DNA from: Echinicola shivajiensis | Lineage (GTDB): Bacteria > Bacteroidota > Bacteroidia > Cytophagales > Cyclobacteriaceae | Reading direction: 5' to 3' | Length of the DNA stretch: 64,000 nucleotides | Assembly (NCBI RefSeq): GCF_018642165.1 | Contig: NZ_JAHHZM010000005.1 | Span: 62,001 to 126,000 of the forward strand | Shown here: positions 20,642 to 29,947 of the stretch, one piece after another | Position numbering within the stretch: the stretch's first letter is position 1 | Layout: each line of letters opens with the position of its first letter | Translations under genes and position numbers: made by a program | The notes under the pieces: model-generated | What the model saw: only the letters and a program-made list of their open reading frames with translations | Database searches by the model: none | Told to the model about the DNA's origin: nothing

Positions 20642-22423
20642 ATGAACATGAGAATAAATCTTAAAATAGCAGCTATCATTACAGGATTAGTGGCTTTGGC
20701 AAGCTGTAGTGATTTAATTGATCCGGCATTGGAAAATATCCAAAGCAAGGAACTGATAAGGGAAAGACCGGGCATGATACAGGGGCTATTATTGAATGCC
20801 TATTTAAGGATTCCTACCAATGGTTATAATTTCAGTGAAATGGCGACTGATGATGCCGTCAGTAATGACCTTAACAGTGGCTTTTTGAATATGGCTACTG
20901 GTCAGTGGGCATCGAATAACAATCCAGTGGACAGATGGACTTCCGCCAATTCAGCTATACAGTACCTCAACGAGATGTTATTGGAAGTAGGTAATACACA
21001 ATATGCCTCCAATCCCAATGTCAACCAAATGTTTTTGGACCGTTTGACAGGTGAAACCTATGGTTTGAGGGCACTTTTTATGTATTATTTACTTCAGGCT
21101 CACGGAGGGATAGCTGGAGGAGAACTACTGGGCGTTCCTATATTTCTTGAGCCCCAAACAGTGGATTCCGATTTTAACATACCACGGGCAAGCTTTGAAG
21201 CCTGTATGGCGCAGCTATATGCGGATATTGAAAAGGCGATTGAGCTATTGCCCATTGATTATTATAATATCAATAATGAAGCGATGATTCCGTCCAAGTA
21301 TCGGGAATCCGGAGCTCAGGTGAGTGATTATAACAGGGTATTTGGAGATGATGCCAAGCAGTTAGTGTCTGGTAGGATTGTTAGTGCCATACGTGCACAG
21401 GCAGCCTTATTGGCGGCCAGCCCATCCTTTAATCTGGACAATGACCAGACCAAATGGGAAGATGCCGCTACCTATGCGGGAAGTTTATTAAATGATATTG
21501 GAGGGGTAAGCGGACTGGATCCCAATGGCGTGACCTGGTACAATAATGCCTCAGTGATAGATGCTTTGGGAGCAGGAAACAATCCTCCTGAAATTCTTTG
21601 GAGGGGATCCATTGGAGGACCTTCCAATAACTTGGAAACACAAAACTTCCCTCCAACGCTTTATGGAGAAGGGCTGGTAAATCCGACACAAAATTTGGTT
21701 GATGCCTTCCCTATGGCCAATGGTTACCCTATAGCTGATCCGGCCTCAGGTTATATGGAGGATGCTCCTTATGCCAACAGGGACCCAAGGTTGGCCCAAT
21801 TCATTTTGCTGAATGGAAGCTCTGCTGGACCATCAGGGACTACGATCAATACGGCATTGGATTCAGATACGAACGATGGGCTGAATAAGGTAGAATCCTC
21901 TACCCGTACGGGTTATTATATGCGCAAACTGCTACGTCAGGATGTAAACCTTGATCCTGTGGCCAATACGGGACAGCGCCATCTTCAACCAAGAATGCGG
22001 TATACAGAATTCTTCCTGATTTATGCTGAGGCAGCCAATGAAGCTTGGGGACCAATGGGAAGCGGCTCTTTTGGATTCTCTGCTTATGATGTGATCAAGG
22101 CCATCCGCGAAAGAGCAGGAATTGGAGGGGACAATGGCGATGCGTATCTGGAGTCCATTAAAAGTGACCAAGCGGCCATGAGGCAATTGATCCGCAACGA
22201 ACGCCGCTTAGAATTGTCATTTGAGGGTTTCCGTTTCTGGGACTTGAGAAGATGGAAATCAGATCTTACAGAGACTGCTCGAGGCATGCGCATTGAAAAT
22301 GAAAATGAATACGGCATTATCAATGTGGAAAATAGGGTTTATCAGGATCACATGATCTATGGACCTGTGCCATACAGTGAGCGATTGAAATTCAGTGCGC
22401 TTCAACAGAATACCGGTTGGTAA
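20642..22423 (+). CDS. xusD: Second SusD/RagB-family surface lipoprotein
   Basis: 593 residues, 11 bp after xusC. Lipoprotein signal with Cys22 (LVALASCSDLIDP). SusD features include ETYGLRALFMYYLLQAHGG, the RYTEFFLIYAEAANEAWGP stretch, IRERAGI and IRNERRLELSFEGFRFWDLRRW, then the closing VPYSERLK...NTGW. It forms the lid of the second transporter. Stop and next start (22477) are about 50 bp apart, so it is co-transcribed with the lipoprotein gene downstream. Confidence 0.92.
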   Translation: MNMRINLKIAAIITGLVALASCSDLIDPALENIQSKELIRERPGMIQGLLLNAYLRIPTNGYNFSEMATDDAVSNDLNSGFLNMATGQWASNNNPVDRWTSANSAIQYLNEMLLEVGNTQYASNPNVNQMFLDRLTGETYGLRALFMYYLLQAHGGIAGGELLGVPIFLEPQTVDSDFNIPRASFEACMAQLYADIEKAIELLPIDYYNINNEAMIPSKYRESGAQVSDYNRVFGDDAKQLVSGRIVSAIRAQAALLAASPSFNLDNDQTKWEDAATYAGSLLNDIGGVSGLDPNGVTWYNNASVIDALGAGNNPPEILWRGSIGGPSNNLETQNFPPTLYGEGLVNPTQNLVDAFPMANGYPIADPASGYMEDAPYANRDPRLAQFILLNGSSAGPSGTTINTALDSDTNDGLNKVESSTRTGYYMRKLLRQDVNLDPVANTGQRHLQPRMRYTEFFLIYAEAANEAWGPMGSGSFGFSAYDVIKAIRERAGIGGDNGDAYLESIKSDQAAMRQLIRNERRLELSFEGFRFWDLRRWKSDLTETARGMRIENENEYGIINVENRVYQDHMIYGPVPYSERLKFSALQQNTGW

Positions 22424-22476
22424 TTGTTTTGAAAGCTAAGCATAACTGGTTTTTAAGTGAATTAAATTCAAAAACA

Positions 22477-23502
22477 ATGAAAAAGATACCATATATATTA
22501 ATAGCGATTGTCTTGATATTTTCATCCTGCGAGAACGAGGATTGGGAATTCCCGGACTTTGATTACCAAACGGTATACTTCGCTTATCAATTTCCAGTCC
22601 GTACCATCACTTTGGGGGAAGATATTTTTGATACTTCACTGGACAATGAAGGGAAATTTAAGTTGATGGTCACCACGGGTGGTGTATACTCTTCTCCAAA
22701 TGATGTGTCTGTGCAGATCGAGGTGGACGAATCATTGGCCGAGGGACTGTTATTTGAAGAAGGAGGAGATGAAATAGAAGTCTTGTCTTCTGAATATTAT
22801 CAGTTGAGCACAGAAACCGTGACGATACCAAGAGGAGAAATCGCCGGGGGAGTTGAGGTACAGTTAACCGGGGCTTTTTTCAATGACCCAAGAGCCATCA
22901 AGAAAACCTTTGTGTTGCCCGTTAAGATTACCAATATCACCAATGCCGATTCGGTTCTAGCGGGTGTGCCTGTGGTGGAAAACCCTAATAGGGCCATTGC
23001 TGATGATTGGTTTCCTGCCCCTAAAGATTTTACCCTCTATGCCCTTAAATATGTGAACGAGTGGCATGGAAACTATTTAAGGAGAGGTAAAGATATCATT
23101 ACAGGAAAGGAAACTGGTATATCTGACGAAACCATCATCAGACATGAAGAGAATGTTGAGGACGATGAAATCAATGAATTGCTTACCCAGTCGCTTTCAG
23201 AGGTTGTGTTACCATTGACCTTTGCTGGTGAAGGAGGAGAAAATATTCATGCAGACTTGTTACTGACTTTTGATGATCAGGGGAACTGTACAGTTTCAGC
23301 AGCAAATGATGGTTATACAGCTTCCGGGAGCGGGAAATTTGTGAAGGATGGTGAAAAATCCAGTTGGGGAAATCAGGATAGAGATGCCGTTTACTTGGAG
23401 TATGAGATTGATTTGCCCCAAATGCATGTGGCCACATTGGACACTTTGGTGCTGAGAGACCGTGGAGTGGGCATGGAGGTATTTAGCCCTGTGCTGAAAT
23501 AA
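22477..23502 (+). CDS. xusE: DUF1735-type surface xylan-binding lipoprotein (XusE position)
   Basis: 341 residues from ATG 22477, with a lipoprotein signal and Cys18 (IVLIFSSCENEDWE) followed by acidic residues, predicting surface exposure. The N-terminal beta-sandwich (about 30-170) resembles DUF1735 domains of SGBP-like proteins: VYFAYQFPVRTITLGED, then YYQLSTETVTIPRGE and KKTFVLPVKITN. The C-terminal half (about 195-341) is a second beta-domain. It occupies the place of XusE, the non-SusD surface glycan-binding protein between the second SusD and Xyn10C. Direct binding to xylan is expected from that family and not visible as a motif. A longer reading from 22417 overlaps xusD and lacks a signal. 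Confidence 0.85.
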   Translation: MKKIPYILIAIVLIFSSCENEDWEFPDFDYQTVYFAYQFPVRTITLGEDIFDTSLDNEGKFKLMVTTGGVYSSPNDVSVQIEVDESLAEGLLFEEGGDEIEVLSSEYYQLSTETVTIPRGEIAGGVEVQLTGAFFNDPRAIKKTFVLPVKITNITNADSVLAGVPVVENPNRAIADDWFPAPKDFTLYALKYVNEWHGNYLRRGKDIITGKETGISDETIIRHEENVEDDEINELLTQSLSEVVLPLTFAGEGGENIHADLLLTFDDQGNCTVSAANDGYTASGSGKFVKDGEKSSWGNQDRDAVYLEYEIDLPQMHVATLDTLVLRDRGVGMEVFSPVLK

Positions 23503-23530
23503 TCTATTGATGAATTAATCCGAGATTAAC

Positions 23531-25669
23531 ATGAAAAAAAGATATATCAATTTTCTAGGCGGAGTAGCCTTGTCATTAACTTCATCCTGTGTGGATTATG
23601 TTTCTACGGATGAATACCAAGTCGAAAAACCAGAGAGTATTGCCCTTCAAGAAGAACTGAATTCGTACAATACCCTTAAGACCTATATAGATAGCATCGC
23701 TAATCCTGATTTTGTTCTGGGGGGAGCAGTGAGCCAATCCGAATATGCCAATAAGGGTGTTTTATACCGGCTGATCAATAGTAATTTCCAAGAAATCACT
23801 GCTGGATATGGTATGAAGCATGGAGCAGTGGTACAATCTGATGGAAGTCTGAGCATGGATGCCGTCAATGCGATGTACCAAGCGGCAGCAGAAGCCGGAA
23901 CTTCGATTTATGGTCATACCCTCTGTTGGCATGCCAACCAAAATGCGGGCTACTTGAATGGGCTATTGGAGCCGCTTGTGGTTAATTCCCCTGCTTTTGC
24001 CAATGAATTGGACCTGAACGGACTTATGGCAGGAGAGCTTTCAGCTAACCCTACCAATGGTGATGTATCCATAGCAGCCAATAAAGGCATGGGAGAGGGA
24101 ACATCCGCCATTAAGTTGACTACTGGTGCCAGTGTGTCTTCTCCAGGAGACCTTCAGTTCGTTATCCCTGATATTCCTTCTGAGGCAGGAATGGAGTATG
24201 AGATTGTAGCCTATATCAAATCTGATATGCCTGGTGAGGGTAGGATCAGTTTTGAGGGCTTGGGCAATAATGAGCCGGAGATAGATTGGATGGGAACAGG
24301 CATGGCTTCTTCTTCTTTCCAAACGTCTATGTCCTGGAGAGAAATAAGGTTTAGCTTAAATGATTTTCAAGGCGATTCCTTCAAATTGAAGTTTGATATG
24401 GGATATGCCCCAGGTGTTACCTATTACTTGGATATAAATAACTTATATGTTTATGATCCTAACGGAGAACCTGTGATCAATAATCTGGTGGCAGATGGTG
24501 ATTTTGAATCCGGTTCCGGCTGGGGAGGCTGGGGTAATGGTTCTACTCGAGGAATAACTGAAGACGGAATGGGATTTGGTGGAGAAGGCAAAGCTTTTTT
24601 TGTCACCAACCCATCTGTAACTGGAGGTTTTTGGGAAGTGCAGACATCCTATGGATTCGCTGAGCCACTTGAAAATGGAGAAACCTACAAATTGAGTTTT
24701 TGGGTTAAAGGAGACGCTGAAGGGATTATCCGTCCGGAATTACAAAGTCCTAATTATTCCTCCAATGGTTTTGGCCAGGTGATGGTTACCAAAGAATGGC
24801 AGCAGGTAGAGCTGACCACCACAGCGACTGCGGACGACAGAAGCAGGCTTATTATAAGTTATGGAGAATATGCGGGTACGGTGTACATTGACAATGTGGT
24901 TTTGAGCAGTGCCTCACTTTCTGGGGGTAGTACCACTTTGGTACAGAAAACACCGGAGGAGAAGGAATCAATCATTTCTGGAGAGTTGGAAAGATGGATA
25001 TCAGAGATGGTTACCAATAGTGCTGAGCATGTGAAAGCCTGGGATGTAGTCAATGAGCCTATGGACGATGGTAATCCCTATGAACTGAAAACAGGAATTG
25101 GAAAAGCTGATAAAGCTGCTGATGAATTTTATTGGCAGGATTACCTGGGTAAAGATTATGCCGTTATGGCTTTTCAATGGGCCAGGTCATATGGCAATCC
25201 GGACGATCTTCATTTTATCAACGATTATAACTTAGAATATAATCTGGACAAATGTCAGGGACTTATCGATTACGTAACCTATTTGGAAAGTCAAGGAGCT
25301 CAGGTGGACGGCATTGGCACACAGATGCATATTGGTATTGATTCCAACAAGCAAAATATTGCCATGATGTTTGAAATGCTGGCGGCAACAGGAAAGCTGA
25401 TCAAAGTTTCAGAACTGGATGTCAGGGTGAACTCGGCTAATCCTACGCCTGAAATGCTGGAGCAGCAGGCAGAGATGTACAAATATGTAGTGGATACCTA
25501 TAATGAATATGTACCGAAAGCGCAGCGATATGGCATTACGGTATGGGGCATTACAGACAGCCCTGATGATGCCTCCTGGCTGCCAGGAGAGCGTCAGGGA
25601 CTTTGGGATCTTAATTTTAACCGGAAACCAGCCTATGTTGGTTTTGTTGAAGGACTTCAAGGATTATAA
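23531..25669 (+). CDS. xyn10C: GH10 endo-xylanase split by inserted carbohydrate-binding modules
   Basis: 712-residue surface lipoprotein (Cys20, LTSSCVDYVSTDE) that cuts xylan for import. The GH10 barrel starts at about residue 50 (FVLGGAVSQ, YGHTLCWHANQNAGYL), is interrupted at about 165-480 by two beta-sandwich modules of CBM4/CBM22 style (each with a SFWVKG- or AYIKSD-type strand and a closing YIDNVVL or YLDINNLYV), and resumes with the acid/base Glu509 in WDVVNEPMDD, nucleophile Glu628 in KVSELDVRVN and closing WDLNFNRKPAY. Insertion at this loop is the hallmark of Xyn10C of the xus core in Prevotella bryantii and gut Bacteroides. It is 28 bp after xusE. Family and architecture are highly secure. 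Confidence 0.93.
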   Translation: MKKRYINFLGGVALSLTSSCVDYVSTDEYQVEKPESIALQEELNSYNTLKTYIDSIANPDFVLGGAVSQSEYANKGVLYRLINSNFQEITAGYGMKHGAVVQSDGSLSMDAVNAMYQAAAEAGTSIYGHTLCWHANQNAGYLNGLLEPLVVNSPAFANELDLNGLMAGELSANPTNGDVSIAANKGMGEGTSAIKLTTGASVSSPGDLQFVIPDIPSEAGMEYEIVAYIKSDMPGEGRISFEGLGNNEPEIDWMGTGMASSSFQTSMSWREIRFSLNDFQGDSFKLKFDMGYAPGVTYYLDINNLYVYDPNGEPVINNLVADGDFESGSGWGGWGNGSTRGITEDGMGFGGEGKAFFVTNPSVTGGFWEVQTSYGFAEPLENGETYKLSFWVKGDAEGIIRPELQSPNYSSNGFGQVMVTKEWQQVELTTTATADDRSRLIISYGEYAGTVYIDNVVLSSASLSGGSTTLVQKTPEEKESIISGELERWISEMVTNSAEHVKAWDVVNEPMDDGNPYELKTGIGKADKAADEFYWQDYLGKDYAVMAFQWARSYGNPDDLHFINDYNLEYNLDKCQGLIDYVTYLESQGAQVDGIGTQMHIGIDSNKQNIAMMFEMLAATGKLIKVSELDVRVNSANPTPEMLEQQAEMYKYVVDTYNEYVPKAQRYGITVWGITDSPDDASWLPGERQGLWDLNFNRKPAYVGFVEGLQGL

Positions 25670-25679
25670 TTAGGGGGTA

Positions 25680-25710
25680 GCCGGTGGTATGTCTTAGGAC
25701 TATCACTGGC
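25680..25710 (+). other. Intercistronic hairpin after xyn10C
   Basis: GCCGGTGGTA (25680) can pair with TATCACTGGC (25701), including two G-U pairs. No long T-tract follows (CTTTCC). It may be an mRNA-processing or 3'-end-stabilising stem rather than a terminator; the next gene starts 45 bp on. Confidence 0.35.
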
Positions 25711-25754
25711 CTTTCCAACCTTTAACGAATCTTTCATTTTAATTTTTATAAAAT

Positions 25755-27002
25755 ATGAAGAATGCCTCTTATTTGGGCATAATAGTAGGCCTTTGTTTTT
25801 TCTGGGGATGTGCTGGTACTGATGAACATGTTCCAGAGAAACAAAAAGATGAAGAGGAAGAGATTCAATCCATTTCCTGGCCTAATCCTACTCCTCCGCT
25901 GCATGTAGCAGGCAGGTTTCTGAAAGATCCCTGTGGCAATACCGTAAACCTGCATGGAGTGGCCATGACCCCTAGCCCTTGGTTCAATGGGGGGCATGTT
26001 GGGGAATGGCGATGGAACAATTATGACGTGGACGCTTGCCTTGCCTATAACAAGTCCGTGATGGACAAACTTGCAGCAGGGGATGAAGATGGCTGGTTCC
26101 TGAATTACGTTCGCTTACATATCGACCCTTATTGGTCCAATACCCCGGGGGAACCCATTCCGGAAAATGATATTTCAAGATTTGACTTTGACCGTTTTGT
26201 CACGGCTGTAGATGAGGTCATCGTGCCTTTGATAGCGCATGCCAAAACCAAGGGGATGTATATCATACTGCGTCCTCCAGGGGTCTGTCCGCATCAAATC
26301 GCCAAGGATGATGAATATTATGATTACCTGATGAAGATTTGGAACCATGTTTCGCAACATCCTGATCTGAAAAATACAGACCATGTGATGTTTGAATTGG
26401 CCAATGAGCCGATTCATATTTTGGGCACCAATGGTGAATATGGTAGTGATACGCCTGCCCATTACGAAGCCTTGCAGCAGTTTTTCCAGCCAATTGTAAA
26501 TAGGATCAGGGACAATGGTGCGGAAAATATTCTCTGGATTCCCGGTTCGGGATACCAGTCCCATTATCGGGGTTATGCAGACTATCCCCTTCAGGGAGAT
26601 AATATCGGCTATGCTGTGCACCTGTATCCCGGTTATTGGGGTCAGGATCTCAATGATCCCGCAGTTCTTCGACAGCAGTGGGAAAGAAATTTCAAACCTG
26701 TAGCTGATTTTGCTCCTATAGCGGTAACGGAAATCGATTGGGCTCCTGAACAATATGGTGTATGGGGCAAAGGTGGCATTACCGGTGTAGCCAATGGCTG
26801 GGGCTTTGGCGCCAATTTTAAGTTGTTGGCAGATGAAATGGGCAATGTCAGTTGGAACCTGCTGTCTCCAGAAAACCTGATTGACAAGGGAGATCCCGAA
26901 GGAGGGATTGCTTTTGATGCTGACCCCGATGCCTGCGCCAAGCCGGTAAATGAGTGGTTTAGGGAATATGCTGGAGAAATGGAAATCTGTGCAGGTGAAT
27001 AA
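25755..27002 (+). CDS. GH5 family endo-glycanase, surface lipoprotein
   Basis: 415 residues. Lipoprotein signal with Cys19 (FFWGCAGTDEHVPEK) followed by a very acidic linker (KDEEEE), a strong surface-export pattern. The TIM barrel shows GH5 landmarks: NLHGVAMT, NYVRLHI, acid/base Glu218 in FELANEP, HLYPGYW, and nucleophile Glu326 in AVTEIDWAP. Within a xylan locus, directly after Xyn10C, an endo-xylanase or arabinoxylanase role is likely, but GH5 also covers cellulase, mannanase and xyloglucanase and the subfamily cannot be fixed by eye. No CBM is attached. Confidence 0.87.
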   Translation: MKNASYLGIIVGLCFFWGCAGTDEHVPEKQKDEEEEIQSISWPNPTPPLHVAGRFLKDPCGNTVNLHGVAMTPSPWFNGGHVGEWRWNNYDVDACLAYNKSVMDKLAAGDEDGWFLNYVRLHIDPYWSNTPGEPIPENDISRFDFDRFVTAVDEVIVPLIAHAKTKGMYIILRPPGVCPHQIAKDDEYYDYLMKIWNHVSQHPDLKNTDHVMFELANEPIHILGTNGEYGSDTPAHYEALQQFFQPIVNRIRDNGAENILWIPGSGYQSHYRGYADYPLQGDNIGYAVHLYPGYWGQDLNDPAVLRQQWERNFKPVADFAPIAVTEIDWAPEQYGVWGKGGITGVANGWGFGANFKLLADEMGNVSWNLLSPENLIDKGDPEGGIAFDADPDACAKPVNEWFREYAGEMEICAGE

Positions 27003-27029
27003 AACCTTAATAATATTAAATTAGATAAA

Positions 27030-28187
27030 ATGAGCATTCAAGTTTTTCAAAAGCGATTAGGCTTTATACTTATTTGGGGAGTGTTAGTGGCGGTAGGAGC
27101 CTGCAGTACTTCAGGAGAATCTCTTAAAAACACTCCTGTTGCCTTAAAAACTGCTTTTCAAGAGAAGTTTGTAATTGGTACAGCGCTAAATGCTTGGCAA
27201 ATAACAGGCAGGGATACCTCTTCCATTCAAATTGTAAAGGAGCATTTTAATGGTATTGTCGCTGAAAACATCATGAAAAGTGGTCGGATACAGCGGCGTG
27301 AGGGGGAGTTTAATTTTGATTTGGCCGATCAGTTTGTGGAATTCGGAGAAGAAAATAATATGCAGATCCACGGCCATACACTTATATGGCATTCGCAGGC
27401 TCCCAGATGGTTTTTTACCGATGAAGAGGGGAATGAGGTGTCGCCAGAAGTACTGACTGAGCGAATGCGTAAGCACATCTATACTGTAGTGGGCAGATAT
27501 AAAGGTCGGGTGCATTCCTGGGACGTGGTCAATGAGGCCATATTGGATGATGGAGCTTATAGAAATAGCAAATTTTATCAAATTTTGGGCAAGGACTTTA
27601 TCAAACTGGCCTTTCAGTTTGCCCATGAAGCCGATCCAGACGCAGAACTGTATTATAATGATTTTTCTATGTCCCAACCTGGCAAGCGTGAGGGTATGGT
27701 CAAGATGGTAAAGGAACTTCAGGAACAGGGTATACAGATAGATGGTATAGGTATGCAGGGACATATAAGCTTGGAACATCCGGAAATTGAGGAATTTGAA
27801 AAGAGCATTCAGGCGTTTGCTGATTTGGGTGTACAGGTTATGGTTACCGAATTGGATCTTTCTGTGCTGCCTTCTCCTTGGAGAAATAGGGAAGCTGGGG
27901 CCAATATCTCGGACAAAGCGGATTATGAGGACAAGATGAATCCCTATCCCGAGGGTATGCCGGATAGTGTGGCACAGGCTTTTAATGAAAGGTACCTGGA
28001 GTTTTTCGAGCTTTTTCTAAAGCATCAGGACAAAATATCTAGAGTTACCCTCTGGGGTGTTTCAGATCACCATTCATGGAAAAACAATTGGCCGGTAAGA
28101 GGGAGGACAGATTATCCCTTACTCTTTGACCGGGAAAATAAAGCAAAGCCTATTGTAGAAAAACTGATTAGGGTGGCTAACCAATAA
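27030..28187 (+). CDS. GH10 endo-xylanase, lipoprotein
   Basis: 385-residue, single-domain GH10. Lipoprotein signal with Cys25 (VAVGACSTSGES); residues after Cys are not acidic, suggesting a periplasm-facing position unlike Xyn10C. Core motifs: FVIGTALNAW, HTLIWHSQAPRWF, acid/base Glu169 in WDVVNEAILDDG, YYNDFSM, GIGMQGH, nucleophile Glu274 in MVTELDLSVLP, and WGVSDHHSWKNNWPV. Compact GH10s of this type usually trim imported xylo-oligosaccharides. It sits 27 bp after the GH5 gene and 18 bp before a GH43 gene in the same operon. Confidence 0.92.
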   Translation: MSIQVFQKRLGFILIWGVLVAVGACSTSGESLKNTPVALKTAFQEKFVIGTALNAWQITGRDTSSIQIVKEHFNGIVAENIMKSGRIQRREGEFNFDLADQFVEFGEENNMQIHGHTLIWHSQAPRWFFTDEEGNEVSPEVLTERMRKHIYTVVGRYKGRVHSWDVVNEAILDDGAYRNSKFYQILGKDFIKLAFQFAHEADPDAELYYNDFSMSQPGKREGMVKMVKELQEQGIQIDGIGMQGHISLEHPEIEEFEKSIQAFADLGVQVMVTELDLSVLPSPWRNREAGANISDKADYEDKMNPYPEGMPDSVAQAFNERYLEFFELFLKHQDKISRVTLWGVSDHHSWKNNWPVRGRTDYPLLFDRENKAKPIVEKLIRVANQ

Positions 28188-28205
28188 ACCATAATTGAAA
28201 TAATC

Positions 28206-29798
28206 ATGGTAAAGTATATAATTAAAAAAAAGGGAGATTTACTAACGATATTAGCTTTTTTGATGACGGTTATGTGGAGCCAGGCAGTGTTGGCCCAAGG
28301 TAAGGCCGCAAAAAATCCTATAATCCATGCGGATGTTCCGGACATGTCCATGGTACGTGTTGGTGATACTTATTATATGAGTAGTACCACCATGCACATG
28401 AATCCAGGTGTTCCCATTATGAAATCAAAGGATTTGTCCAATTGGGAACTGGTCAGCTATGCCTATGATCGATTGGGGGAAGTAGATGCCATCAATCTGG
28501 AAAATGGCAAGAAGGCCTATGGAGCGGGGTCTTGGGCAAGTTGCCTGAGATTTCATGAAGGGACCTATTACCTCAGTACATTTTCTTCCACCACAGGTAA
28601 GACCTATATTTTTACCACCAATGATGTGGGAAAAGGTTTATGGAAAACACATTCCTTTTCTCCTTCCTATCATGACCATACCTTGTTTTTCGATGAGGAT
28701 GGCAAAATTTATATGATTTGGGGAGGGGGAAAGCTCCGCATGGTGGAGTTAAAAGAAGATCTATCGGGAGTCAAGCCAGGTACGGAAAGGGTGTTGATAG
28801 AAAACGCCACTGCTCCTTCGGGACTTAATGTGATGCTTCCGGCAGAAGGATCACAATTGTTCAAGGTAAACGGAAAGTATTACCTCTTCAATATCTCTTG
28901 GCCCCAAGGGGGGATGAGGACGGTCATTGTCCATAGGGCTGATCAGATAACCGGACCCTATGAAGGAAAGGTCATGTTGCAGGACAAAGGAGTCGCTCAG
29001 GGAGGACTTATTGATACGCCAGAAGGGACATGGTATGCCTATTTGTTTAGAGACTATGGGGCTGTTGGCAGAATTCCTTATATGGTTCCCGTTGAGTGGG
29101 TTGATGGTTGGCCTGTACTGGGAGAGGAAGGGAAAGTACCCGACCAATTGGACCTTCCCGCCAATGGAAGCCTGATCCCCGGTATTGTGGCTTCAGATGA
29201 TTTTAAGCGTAAAAAGCAGGACAGGGACCTGCCCTTGGTTTGGCAGTGGAACCACAACCCTGATCCGGCATATTGGTCGGTTAGGGAAAGAAAAGGATAC
29301 ATGCGCTTAACCACGTCCAGGGTAGATGCTTCTCTTATGGAAGCTAAAAATACCCTGACCCAGCGGACCATAGGCCCAAAATGTACAGGCGTCACCAAAA
29401 TTGATTTAGCGGGGATGAAGGATGGGGACTTCGCTGGCCTTGCCCTGCTCCAAAAACTTTACGGACAATTAGGGGTGAAAGATGAGCATGGCCAAAAGGT
29501 GTTAGTGATGATCAATGCAGATTCCGGAGAGGCTAAAGAAATTGCACGTGTCCCGCTCAACACAAGTTCAGTTTACCTGAAAGCCACTTGTGACTTTACC
29601 GATCGCCGCGATGAAGCCAATTTCTTTTACAGTCTTGATGGCAAAGATTGGAAGGCTATCGGGTCGACCCTGCACATGAAGTATACGTTGCCCCATTTTA
29701 TGGGCTATCGTTTTGCCTTGTTCAATTATGCGACCAAATCACCGGGAGGGCATGTAGACTTCGATTACTTTCATATCAAAGATAATATTGGTGACTGA
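28206..29798 (+). CDS. GH43 arabinofuranosidase/xylosidase (subfamily 12-like) with C-terminal beta-sandwich
   Basis: 530 residues with signal peptide ending AVLAQ. The five-bladed propeller has predicted catalytic base Asp46 in HADVPDMSM, pKa-modulating Asp in YHDHTLFFDEDG and acid Glu in LPAEGSQLFK. The last 180 residues are the beta-sandwich usual in long GH43s (DFKRKKQDRDLPLVWQWNHNPD; LALLQK). The ADVPDxS signature is typical of subfamily 12-type enzymes, which include arabinofuranosidases of complex-xylan loci; substrate is inferred. It is the last gene of the first tight gene run, since a repeat-bearing spacer follows. Confidence 0.87.
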   Translation: MVKYIIKKKGDLLTILAFLMTVMWSQAVLAQGKAAKNPIIHADVPDMSMVRVGDTYYMSSTTMHMNPGVPIMKSKDLSNWELVSYAYDRLGEVDAINLENGKKAYGAGSWASCLRFHEGTYYLSTFSSTTGKTYIFTTNDVGKGLWKTHSFSPSYHDHTLFFDEDGKIYMIWGGGKLRMVELKEDLSGVKPGTERVLIENATAPSGLNVMLPAEGSQLFKVNGKYYLFNISWPQGGMRTVIVHRADQITGPYEGKVMLQDKGVAQGGLIDTPEGTWYAYLFRDYGAVGRIPYMVPVEWVDGWPVLGEEGKVPDQLDLPANGSLIPGIVASDDFKRKKQDRDLPLVWQWNHNPDPAYWSVRERKGYMRLTTSRVDASLMEAKNTLTQRTIGPKCTGVTKIDLAGMKDGDFAGLALLQKLYGQLGVKDEHGQKVLVMINADSGEAKEIARVPLNTSSVYLKATCDFTDRRDEANFFYSLDGKDWKAIGSTLHMKYTLPHFMGYRFALFNYATKSPGGHVDFDYFHIKDNIGD

Positions 29799-29828
29799 TC
29801 TAACCTGTTCATATTACTTAAAAGGGAT

Positions 29829-29900
29829 AAAACCTGTCAGGTTTTTATATGCACCAGGAGTCAATTTCGGCGTGTCCACTCCTTTAAACCTGACAGGTTT
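29829..29900. repeat. Paired palindromic repeat (AAACCTGTCAGGTTT and its inverse)
   Basis: AAACCTGTCAGGTTT (29830-29844) and AAACCTGACAGGTTT (29886-29900) are inverse copies 41 bp apart. Each is a palindrome around one base and together they can form a long stem. Related words recur at 39429 and 41509-41555, each in a spacer between PUL genes. Confidence 0.75.
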
Positions 29901-29947
29901 ACCAATCTATTTCAACCATTGCAAAATAGGACTAAGTGTATTAGGAT

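Noticed and set aside
26175-27779. Long antisense ORFs opposite GH5 and GH10 (192 and 197 codons)
   Set aside because: They lie fully opposite well-supported catalytic domains, have low-complexity hydrophobic composition and no ribosome site or family resemblance.
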